A DNA stretch of 64,000 nucleotides. Source: Pseudomonas sp. MYb60 (lineage in GTDB: Bacteria > Pseudomonadota > Gammaproteobacteria > Pseudomonadales > Pseudomonadaceae). The notes under the pieces are model-generated. The model saw only the letters and a list, made by a program, of their open reading frames with translations, searched no databases and was not told where the DNA came from. Shown here in pieces: positions 54,639-61,839 of this stretch. Made by a program: the position numbers and the translations under genes. The stretch spans positions 124,001 to 188,000 of the forward strand of contig NZ_PCOZ01000002.1 of the NCBI RefSeq assembly GCF_002979555.1. The letters run 5' to 3'. Numbering within the stretch: the stretch's first letter is position 1; each line of letters starts with the position of its first letter.

Positions 54639-55502
54639 TCAGATCGGCGACATTTCCTGCGCCAACCCCAGAAACGCCGCTGGCAGCCGCGCCGACTTTC
54701 GTTCTTTCAAGCAGTACAGATATTCCGCAATCTGCGGCGCATTTTCGATGGTCAACACCCTTAACTGTGGGTCATGGGGCACTTCCTGGCGGGCGATGAT
54801 GCTGATCCCTATGTTGCGCAAAACCGCCTCACGGATTGACTCGCGGCTGCCGATTTCCAGCAACGGGCCGTAGCTCACGTTGGCGCTTTGCAAGAGCTCT
54901 TCGGTCAGGCGTCGCGTGGTTGAGCCTGCTTCGCGCATCAGCAGGGTGTGCCCGGCCAGCGCCCCCAGCGGCACGTGATCCAGCTTGGCCAACGGGTGAT
55001 TGCGGTGCACCGCCAGCACCAGGGGATCGGTGCCTAATACACGGCGGATCAAGCGCGGGTCTTCCAGCAGTTGGGAGGACGCGGCGACATCGACGCGATA
55101 ATCGTCCAGCGCCTCGAGCACCTGCTGGGAGTTGCCGATTTCCACCGACACTTCCACCTGCGGCAGGCGCTCGCGGAAGGCTTTGACCAGGTCGAGGATG
55201 TAATACGGCGCCGTCGCGGCAATCCTCAATGCGCCCTGGACCTGGCCGTTGTTGCGCAGGAAAAACTCGATGTCCGCTTCCTGCTGCAACAGTGCCTTGA
55301 CCATCGGCAGCAGCCGCGCGCCTTCGTCGCTGACGGTGAGGCGGCGTCCGCCACGGTAGAACAATTCAACCCCGTACTGGCTTTCGAGGTTGCGAATCTG
55401 GGTAGTGACCGTGGGCTGGCTGAGGCCGAGTTTTTTCGCCGCCTGGGTAATGCTGCCCAGGCGCGCGACCATGAAAAAAGCCTTCAACTCGGCACTCAGC
55501 AC
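54639..55502 (-). CDS. LysR-type regulator of phosphonate catabolism
   Basis: A 287-residue LysR protein. The helix-turn-helix is 'GSITQAAKKLGLSQPTVTTQ' (16-35). The rest is a periplasmic-binding-like effector domain. It resembles the LysR regulators tied to aminoethylphosphonate clusters. It has a GTG start at 55502 with GAGGAA 5 bases before it. It starts 16 bases after the cadA stop on the same strand, so it may be read from the metal ATPase promoter. The target is inferred from neighbours. Confidence 0.85.
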   Translation of the reverse strand: MLSAELKAFFMVARLGSITQAAKKLGLSQPTVTTQIRNLESQYGVELFYRGGRRLTVSDEGARLLPMVKALLQQEADIEFFLRNNGQVQGALRIAATAPYYILDLVKAFRERLPQVEVSVEIGNSQQVLEALDDYRVDVAASSQLLEDPRLIRRVLGTDPLVLAVHRNHPLAKLDHVPLGALAGHTLLMREAGSTTRRLTEELLQSANVSYGPLLEIGSRESIREAVLRNIGISIIARQEVPHDPQLRVLTIENAPQIAEYLYCLKERKSARLPAAFLGLAQEMSPI

Positions 55503-55518
55503 ACCCGTTCCTCATCGT

Positions 55519-57729
55519 CTATTTGCGCAACAGGCGCAGGCCATTGAACACCACCAACAGGCTCACGCCCATGTCCGCAAACACCGCCATCCACATGGTG
55601 GCCATGCCCAGAAAGGTGACGGCCAGGAAGATCGCCTTGATCACCAGCGCCAGGGCGATGTTCTGCTTGAGGATACTCGACGTTTGCCGCGACAGCCGAA
55701 TGAATGCCGGGATCTTGCGCAAATCATCGTCCATCAGCGCGACGTCAGCGGTCTCGATGGCGGTGTCGGTACCGGCCGCAGCCATGGCAAACCCGATCTC
55801 GGCGCGGGCCAGGGCCGGGGCGTCGTTGATGCCGTCGCCCACCATGCCGACGCGGTAGCCCTGGGCGTAGAGGCTTTCGATGGCTTGCAGCTTGTCGGCG
55901 GGCAGCAGGTCGCCCCGGGCCTGATCGATACCGACCTGGGCCGCAATCGCCTCGGCGGTGTGGGTGTTGTCGCCGGTGAGCATCAGGGTCTTGATCCCCA
56001 ACTCATGCAATTGTGCGATGGCTTCGCGGCTGCTGTCCTTGACCGTGTCGGCCACGGCGAACAGCGCCAGCGGGCCGGATTTGTCGAGCAGCAGCACCAC
56101 GGACTTGCCCTGTTTCTCCAGGGCGAAGAGCTTGTCTTCCAGCGCCGGCGAGCACAGGCCGAGGTCTTCCACCAAGCGGTGATTACCCAGGTAGTAGGTG
56201 TCGCCGTTGATGTCGCCACGCACACCACGGCCGGGCAACGCCTCGAAGTTATCCACAGCGTGGTCAGCCAGGTTTTTATCCACAGCCGCGTTGGCAATCG
56301 CCACGGACACCGGGTGATCGGAACGCCCGGCCAAACTGGCGGCCAGGGCCGGCGCGCTGTCTTGCACGTTGGGGAACAGTGCCAGGTAATCGGTTTGCAC
56401 CGGCTTGCCGTGGGTCAGGGTGCCGGTCTTGTCGAGGGCCAGGTAGTCGAGCTTGTAACCCCCTTCCAGGTACACGCCACCCTTGATCAGAATACCTTTG
56501 CGCGCCGCCGCCGCGAGGCCGCTGACGATGGTCACCGGGGTGGAAATCACCAGCGCACAGGGGCATGCAACCACCAGCAACACCAGGGCGCGGTAGATCC
56601 AGTCAAACCATGCGCCAGCCATGAACAGCGGCGGGATCACGGCCACGCCGAGGGCAAACAGGAACACCGCCGGGGTGTAGATTTTCGAGAAACTGTCGAC
56701 AAAACGCTGGGTCGGGGCGCGTGCGCCTTGGGCCTGTTCCACCGCGTGGATGATCCGGGCCAAGGTGGAATGGTTGGCCGCCGCGGTCACTTTGAATTCC
56801 AGGGAGCCCGACTGATTGATCGTACCGGCGAAGACTTTATCGCCCAGGGTCTTTTCAATCGGCAGGCTTTCACCGGTGATCGGCGCCTGGTCGATAGTGG
56901 ACTGGCCGGCACTGACTTCGCCGTCCAGGCCGATGCGCTCGCCGGGCCTGACTCGGACGATGGCGCCAATATCGATGTTTTTGACTTCAACTTCGCTCCA
57001 CGACCCATCGGCCTGCTTCACCGTGGCTTGCTCGGGCGTCATCTGCATCAGACCGCTGATGGCATTGCGCGCGCGGTCCAGGGATTTGGCTTCGATCAAT
57101 TCGGCGACGGTGAACAGGAACATCACCATCGCGGCTTCCGGCCATTGGCCAATCAACACAGCGCCGGTCACCGCGATGCTCATCAGCGCATTGATGTTCA
57201 GGTTGAGGTTTTTCAGGGCAATCCAGCCCTTTTTATAGGTGGTGAGGCCACCGCTGAGGATCGACACCAGTGCCACCAGGGCAATCACCCAGGTCGGCGC
57301 CGCATCGGTGAAGTGCAGCACTTCGGCGACCAACGCACCGACACCGGACAGCACCAGCGGCCACACGTGTTTCTTGGCGGGTGACGCGGCGGCTGGAGCG
57401 CCTTCTTCAAGAGGATCGGCTTGCATGCCGATGGACTTGATCGCTTCGATGATCGGCGCGGTGCTCGGCAGGTCGTGGGTGACGCCGAGGATGCGGTTGA
57501 TCAGGTTGAATTCCAGCTGCTGGATACCGGCGAGCTTGCCCAGTTTGTTCTGGATCAGCGTCTGTTCGGTGGGGCAATCCATGGCGTCGATGCGAAAGGT
57601 GCTCACGCGCGAGCCGGCGGTCGGGGCTTCGCTCAGTTGCACCACCGCAGGGGTCGGGCTGCCGGAACAGCAGGAGCCCGCGTGGCAGTGGTTATGCACA
57701 GGGGTCAGTTTTAGCGGGGAATCACTCAT
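55519..57729 (-). CDS. cadA: Zn/Cd/Pb P1B-type ATPase
   Basis: A 736-residue heavy-metal exporter. The N-terminus is Cys/His-rich ('HNHCHAGSCCSGSP'), then an HMA domain with 'DAMDCPTEQTLIQNKL'. Membrane segments follow, with the metal motif CPC ('VVACPCALVISTP'). The phosphorylation motif is DKTGTLTHGKP, the nucleotide domain has 'SDHPVSVAIANAAV', and the hinge is 'GDGINDAPALARAEIG'. CadA/ZntA pumps export Zn2+, Cd2+ and Pb2+. It is divergent from cadR with a MerR-type operator between. Confidence 0.95.
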   Translation of the reverse strand: MSDSPLKLTPVHNHCHAGSCCSGSPTPAVVQLSEAPTAGSRVSTFRIDAMDCPTEQTLIQNKLGKLAGIQQLEFNLINRILGVTHDLPSTAPIIEAIKSIGMQADPLEEGAPAAASPAKKHVWPLVLSGVGALVAEVLHFTDAAPTWVIALVALVSILSGGLTTYKKGWIALKNLNLNINALMSIAVTGAVLIGQWPEAAMVMFLFTVAELIEAKSLDRARNAISGLMQMTPEQATVKQADGSWSEVEVKNIDIGAIVRVRPGERIGLDGEVSAGQSTIDQAPITGESLPIEKTLGDKVFAGTINQSGSLEFKVTAAANHSTLARIIHAVEQAQGARAPTQRFVDSFSKIYTPAVFLFALGVAVIPPLFMAGAWFDWIYRALVLLVVACPCALVISTPVTIVSGLAAAARKGILIKGGVYLEGGYKLDYLALDKTGTLTHGKPVQTDYLALFPNVQDSAPALAASLAGRSDHPVSVAIANAAVDKNLADHAVDNFEALPGRGVRGDINGDTYYLGNHRLVEDLGLCSPALEDKLFALEKQGKSVVLLLDKSGPLALFAVADTVKDSSREAIAQLHELGIKTLMLTGDNTHTAEAIAAQVGIDQARGDLLPADKLQAIESLYAQGYRVGMVGDGINDAPALARAEIGFAMAAAGTDTAIETADVALMDDDLRKIPAFIRLSRQTSSILKQNIALALVIKAIFLAVTFLGMATMWMAVFADMGVSLLVVFNGLRLLRK

Positions 57730-57759
57730 CAGGTCGCGTCCGTAAGGTGCCTGTTGCCA

Positions 57760-57790
57760 AGTAAAGACCCTGTAGCCACTATAGGGTCAA
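57760..57790 (-). promoter_or_regulatory. MerR-type cadA promoter and CadR operator
   Basis: On the minus strand: -35 TTGACC (57790-57785), a long 19-base spacer, and a -10-like TTTACT (57765-57760). The spacer is filled by the dyad ACCCTGTAG-CCA-CTATAGGGT (57767-57787; one mismatch). The over-long spacer with a central dyad is the hallmark of MerR-family activation. It is close to the known CadR site of P. putida as I recall it. Confidence 0.75.
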
Positions 57791-57813
57791 GCACCCATTT
57801 GGAGATTGCTGCG

Positions 57814-58251
57814 ATGAAGATCGGCGAATTGGCGAAACTGACCGACTGTCAGGTGGAAACCATCCGGTATTACGAGAAGGAGGGCCTGCTGCCACCCCCG
57901 GCACGCACCGAGGCCAATTACCGCGTATACACCCAGACACATACCGAGCGGCTGATCTTTATCCGCAATTGCCGCAGCCTGGACATGACGCTCGAAGAGA
58001 TTCGCAGCCTGCTGGGGTTGCGCGACAGCCCCCAGGACCAGTGCGAAAGCGTGAATGCGTTGATCGACGAGCATATCCACCATGTGAAAGCGCGGATCGA
58101 TGGGTTGCTGGCGTTGCAGGAACAATTGCTGGACCTGCGCCAGCGCTGTGGTGGCGGGCCGGAATGCGGGATTCTGCAGCGGTTGGAGGTCAGCGGGAGT
58201 GTGACCCATGATGCCGAGCCTTCACACGTGGGCAGAAGCCACGGCCATTAA
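57814..58251 (+). CDS. cadR: CadR, MerR-family heavy-metal regulator
   Basis: A 145-residue MerR protein. The DNA-binding part is 'MKIGELAKLTDCQVETIRYY' with 'EGLLPPPARTEANYRVYT'. The dimer helix and metal loop follow, with cysteines in 'QCESVN' and 'CGGGPEC' that fit a Cd/Pb/Zn sensor. The His-rich tail 'HDAEPSHVGRSHGH' is typical of CadR. I use ATG 57814, which starts MerR-family; an upstream start adds 20 residues across the operator. It activates the divergent cadA. Confidence 0.93.
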   Translation: MKIGELAKLTDCQVETIRYYEKEGLLPPPARTEANYRVYTQTHTERLIFIRNCRSLDMTLEEIRSLLGLRDSPQDQCESVNALIDEHIHHVKARIDGLLALQEQLLDLRQRCGGGPECGILQRLEVSGSVTHDAEPSHVGRSHGH

Positions 58252-58272
58252 CCCAAGCGAACATGGACTAAC

Positions 58273-58300
58273 TGTGGGAGGGGACTTGCCCCCTCCCATA
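58273..58300. repeat. Single REP hairpin of the GGGAGGGGGCTTGCCCCC type
   Basis: TGTGGGAGGGGACTTGCCCC with CTCCCATA forms a single hairpin between the convergent cadR and thyA genes, 22 bases after the cadR stop. Confidence 0.7.
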
Positions 58301-58331
58301 CAAGCCCACACCTCTAGTCCTGAGGCGATCT

Positions 58332-59165
58332 TTAGATGGCAACGTCGGCCTTGATGCTTGGGTCGGCGTCGTAGCCCACGATTTCGAAGTCTTCGAACTT
58401 GTAGTCGTAGATCGACTCAGGCTTACGCTTGATCACCAACTCCGGCAGCTTCTTGGGCGTGCGCGCCAACTGGGTCTGGATCTGTTCCATATGGTTGCTG
58501 TACGCATGGGTGTCGCCTGTGGTGACGATGATCTCGTGAGGGATCAGGTCGCACTGCTGCGCCAGCATATGGGTGAGCAGCGCAAGCGCCGCGGTGTTGT
58601 AAGGCAGGCCGAGGAACACGTCGGAGCTGCGGATATACAACTGCATCGACAGGTGACCATCATGCACGAACGCCTGGTACAGCAGGTGGCACGGTGGCAG
58701 GGCTTGCTTGCCGTCGCGGGCGTTTTGCTGGGGGCTCTTGGTTTCGTCGGGCAGGTACTCGACGTTCCAGCCGTGGAACAGGATGCGGCGGCTGTTGGGG
58801 TTGGTCTTGAGCGTGTGGACCATGTAGTCGATCTGGTTGATCGTGCCGCCGTCCTTGGTCGGCCAGGCGGTCCACTGCTCGCCGTACACCGGGCCCAGGT
58901 CACCGTCTTCAGTGGCCCATTCGTCCCAGATCTTCACCCCGTTTTCATTCAGCCACTTGATGTTGGTGTTGCCACTCAACATCCAGATCAATTCGTTGGC
59001 GATGCTCTTGAAATGAAGCTTCTTGGTGGTGAGCAGCGGGAAGCCGTCGGCCAAGTTATGCCGATACTGACGGGCAAACACAGCCTTGGTGCCGGTGCCG
59101 GTGCGATCGCCCTTGGTCAATCCATTGGTCACGACGTCGTTCAGTAGTTCGAGATATTGCTTCAT
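58332..59165 (-). CDS. thyA: Thymidylate synthase
   Basis: A 277-residue enzyme that methylates dUMP to dTMP using methylene-tetrahydrofolate. The nucleophile is in '[14 protein letters not shown]'. The start is '[20 protein letters not shown]' and '[20 protein letters not shown]' is the substrate motif. The end '[10 protein letters not shown]' is standard. I choose ATG 59165 (MKQYLELL); 15 upstream residues have no family match. It follows lgt by 51 bases. Confidence 0.97.
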   Translation of the reverse strand: MKQYLELLNDVVTNGLTKGDRTGTGTKAVFARQYRHNLADGFPLLTTKKLHFKSIANELIWMLSGNTNIKWLNENGVKIWDEWATEDGDLGPVYGEQWTAWPTKDGGTINQIDYMVHTLKTNPNSRRILFHGWNVEYLPDETKSPQQNARDGKQALPPCHLLYQAFVHDGHLSMQLYIRSSDVFLGLPYNTAALALLTHMLAQQCDLIPHEIIVTTGDTHAYSNHMEQIQTQLARTPKKLPELVIKRKPESIYDYKFEDFEIVGYDADPSIKADVAI

Positions 59166-59216
59166 TTTTTTACCCGTATCGTTGAAGCCGAGGCGCGCAG
59201 GCCTCGGCATTCGTAT

Positions 59217-60029
59217 TTAAAGCGCGGTGTTCTTCAGCGGCTGCGGGCGATTGTACGCCCACCACAACAGGCCCAGGCCCACGAGAATCATCGGAATACT
59301 GAGGATCTGACCCATGGTCACCCAACCCCACGCCAGGTAACCCAGCTGTGCATCCGGCACGCGCACGAACTCGACGATGAAGCGGAAGATCCCATAGAAC
59401 AACGCGAACATGCCTGACACCGCCATGGTGGGGCGTGGCTTGCGCGAGAAGAGGTAAAGGATAAGGAACAGCGCCACGCCTTCCAACGCAAACTGGTAGA
59501 GCTGCGACGGATGGCGCGGCAGTTGCGCCGGGTCGCTGAATGGCGGGAACACCATGGCCCACGGCACGTCGGTCGGCTTGCCCCACAGCTCGGCATTGAT
59601 GAAGTTGCCGATGCGACCGGCGCCCAGGCCGATCGGCACCAGAGGCGCCACGAAGTCCATCAGTTGGAAGAACGACTTGCCGTTGCGACGGCCGAACCAC
59701 CAGGCCGCGACCATCACGCCGATAAAGCCACCGTGGAACGCCATGCCGCCCTTCCACACTTCGAAGATCAGCGTCGGGTTGGCGATGTACGCCGACAGAT
59801 CGTAGAACAGCACGTAGCCGAGTCGCCCGCCGACGATCACCCCCATCGACAGCCAGAAGACCATGTCGGAGAGTTTCTCCTTGGTCCAGGTCGGGTCGAA
59901 ACGGTTCAAGCGCCGGGAGGCCAGCAGCCAGGCGCCGCCGATGCCGATCAGGTACATCAACCCGTACCAGTGGATTTTCAGCGGACCGATGGCCAGGGCC
60001 ACCGGGTCGATCTGCGGGTAAGGCAGCAT
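59217..60029 (-). CDS. lgt: Prolipoprotein diacylglyceryl transferase
   Basis: A 270-residue inner-membrane enzyme that adds diacylglycerol to the lipobox cysteine of prolipoproteins. The signature '[20 protein letters not shown]' is present, as is '[20 protein letters not shown]' with the catalytic histidine. Seven membrane segments are expected. It lies between a TauE/SafE gene and thyA, all on the minus strand. Length is normal. Confidence 0.96.
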   Translation of the reverse strand: MLPYPQIDPVALAIGPLKIHWYGLMYLIGIGGAWLLASRRLNRFDPTWTKEKLSDMVFWLSMGVIVGGRLGYVLFYDLSAYIANPTLIFEVWKGGMAFHGGFIGVMVAAWWFGRRNGKSFFQLMDFVAPLVPIGLGAGRIGNFINAELWGKPTDVPWAMVFPPFSDPAQLPRHPSQLYQFALEGVALFLILYLFSRKPRPTMAVSGMFALFYGIFRFIVEFVRVPDAQLGYLAWGWVTMGQILSIPMILVGLGLLWWAYNRPQPLKNTAL

Positions 60030-60094
60030 TGCGACTCCTCGTTAAATCATTCGTTATAGCGACCGGACCATGCCGGGGCGCGATTAAGGCTGCA

Positions 60095-60877
60095 TTACAG
60101 TAAAAAATTCAAACCGACGCAAAACAGCAAGGCGGCAAACAACCGCTTGAGCAAGCGCGGCGACAACCTGTGCGCCAGCCGTGCACCAAATCGGGCAAAC
60201 ACCATGCTGGTAAGGGCGATGCCCAGCAGCGCCGGCAAATACACGAACCCTAGACTATGAGCGGGTAGCAGCGGGTCATGCCAGCCCAGAATCATGAAAC
60301 TTAATGCACTGGCCAGCGCAATCGGCAAGCCGCAGGCAGATGAAGTGGCCACCGCCTGCTGCATCGGCACACTGCGCCAGGTCAGGAACGGCACAGTCAG
60401 CGAGCCGCCGCCGATGCCGAAAATCGCCGAGGCCCAGCCGATCACGCTGCCGGCCAGTGTCAGGCCGACCTTGCCCGGCACGGTGCGACTGGCCTTGGGC
60501 TTGACCTCCAGGGCCAGCTGCACGGCAATCAGCAGGGCAAACACACCGATGACTTTCTGCAGATGCGGGCCGGAGATGGCCTCGGCGGTCAGCGCGCCGA
60601 AACCGGCGCCGATCAGGATACCCACGGTCATCCACACAAAGATCGGCCACCGCACTGCGCCACGCCGGTGGTGCTCGCGCACGGCGTTGATCGAGGTAAA
60701 GATGATGGTCGCCAGGGAGGTGCCCACGGCCAGGTGCGTCAGTACCTGCGGGTCGAAGCCTTGCAGGGTGAAGCTGAACACCAGCACCGGCACGATGATG
60801 ATCCCGCCGCCCACGCCGAACAGCCCGGCGAGCACACCCGCACACGCGCCCAGCAGCAAATACAGCAGAAATTCCAT
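60095..60877 (-). CDS. TauE/SafE family membrane protein
   Basis: A 260-residue protein with eight or so membrane helices and two TauE/SafE half-repeats: 'GVLAGLFGVGGGIIIVPVLV' and 'WASAIFGIGGGSLTVPFLTW'. Family members are proposed sulfite/organosulfonate exporters. Substrate here is not known. It probably shares a transcript with lgt and thyA (65 bases to lgt). Confidence 0.88.
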   Translation of the reverse strand: MEFLLYLLLGACAGVLAGLFGVGGGIIIVPVLVFSFTLQGFDPQVLTHLAVGTSLATIIFTSINAVREHHRRGAVRWPIFVWMTVGILIGAGFGALTAEAISGPHLQKVIGVFALLIAVQLALEVKPKASRTVPGKVGLTLAGSVIGWASAIFGIGGGSLTVPFLTWRSVPMQQAVATSSACGLPIALASALSFMILGWHDPLLPAHSLGFVYLPALLGIALTSMVFARFGARLAHRLSPRLLKRLFAALLFCVGLNFLL

Positions 60878-60997
60878 GGCAGCCCCCGAATCAAGTCCGG
60901 CATGTTAACGGATGGAAGGCATGCGACCCAACTGGAGACGATGGAACGTGCCTGCCCGAGTGGGTAGAGTGGGGAAAACCACAAAAGGGATCGCCTG

Positions 60998-61744
60998 ATG
61001 TGCCTGATTGTTTTCGCCTGGCGGCCGGGGCATGCCCAGCCGCTGATCGTTGCGGCCAACCGCGATGAATTCTACGCCCGCCCTAGCCTGCCATTGGCCC
61101 AGTGGCTGGATGCGCCCGAGGTCTACGCGGGCCGCGATCAGGAAGCCGGCGGCACCTGGCTGGGGGTGAATGCCGGAGGGCGCTTTGCCGCGCTGACCAA
61201 TATTCGCGACCCGCACCAACCGCCGGCGCGCAAGTCCCGAGGCGAATTGGTCGCGCGTTTTCTCAACGGTTCGCTGCCGATTGACCAGTATTTGGCCGAC
61301 GTTAACGGCCGATCGATTGAGTATGCCGGGTTCAACCTGTTGCTGGGCACGGGGGATGAGCTATGGCATTACAACGCCAACCACACCGAGCCGACGCGAT
61401 TGGCTGCCGGGGTGTATGGGTTATCCAACGCCGGGCTGGATACGCCGTGGCCCAAATTGCTCAAGGCCAAGGCGGCATTGAGCGCGGCGCTGGAGGATCC
61501 GCAGCCGGAGGCGTTGTTGGCGATTCTGAGTGACCCGCAGACGGCGCCGTTTGCAGACCTGCCGGATACCGGGGTGGGGTTGGCGACGGAGAGTCTGCTA
61601 TCGAGCGTGTTTATCGCCAGCCCCAGTTATGGAACGCGGGCGAGTACGGCATTGATTGTGAATGCGGATGGAACGCGGCGGATGGTGGAGCGCAGTTTTG
61701 GGCCCCATGGTGGGCGGTTGGGTGAGGTCGAACTCAACCTGTAG
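60998..61744 (+). CDS. NRDE family protein (TANGO2-like)
   Basis: A 248-residue protein starting with the N-terminal cysteine motif 'MCLIVFAWRPGHAQPLIVAA' and the family name motif 'ANRDEFYARPSLPLAQW'. Later 'GGTWLGVNAGGRFAALTNIR' and 'GVYGLSNAGLDTPWPKLLKA' are family marks. Processing to free Cys2 would make an Ntn-hydrolase-like enzyme. Function is unknown; TANGO2 proteins are linked to heme or lipid balance in eukaryotes. The stop TAG is formed by the first bases of the adjacent REPIN. Confidence 0.87.
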   Translation: MCLIVFAWRPGHAQPLIVAANRDEFYARPSLPLAQWLDAPEVYAGRDQEAGGTWLGVNAGGRFAALTNIRDPHQPPARKSRGELVARFLNGSLPIDQYLADVNGRSIEYAGFNLLLGTGDELWHYNANHTEPTRLAAGVYGLSNAGLDTPWPKLLKAKAALSAALEDPQPEALLAILSDPQTAPFADLPDTGVGLATESLLSSVFIASPSYGTRASTALIVNADGTRRMVERSFGPHGGRLGEVELNL

Positions 61745-61839
61745 GAGCGAGCTTGCTCGCGAAAAACCTGAGAGCGCTGCGGGGAACCAGATACCCCGCG
61801 TTATCGTTAACGTTTTTCGCGAGCAACCTCGCTCCTACA
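61740..61839. repeat. REPIN supplying stop codons to both flanking genes
   Basis: TGTAGGAGCGAGCTTGCTCG and its inverted partner (one change: CAACCTCG). At the left the TAG in TGTAGG is the NRDE gene stop (61742-61744). At the right the mirrored TAG (61835-61837, minus strand) is the ptsP stop. The convergent genes therefore end within the repeat. Confidence 0.92.

Noticed and set aside
55390-57384. 664-residue open frame opposite cadA
   Set aside because: Antisense to a complete metal ATPase; composition typical of GC-rich shadow frames.
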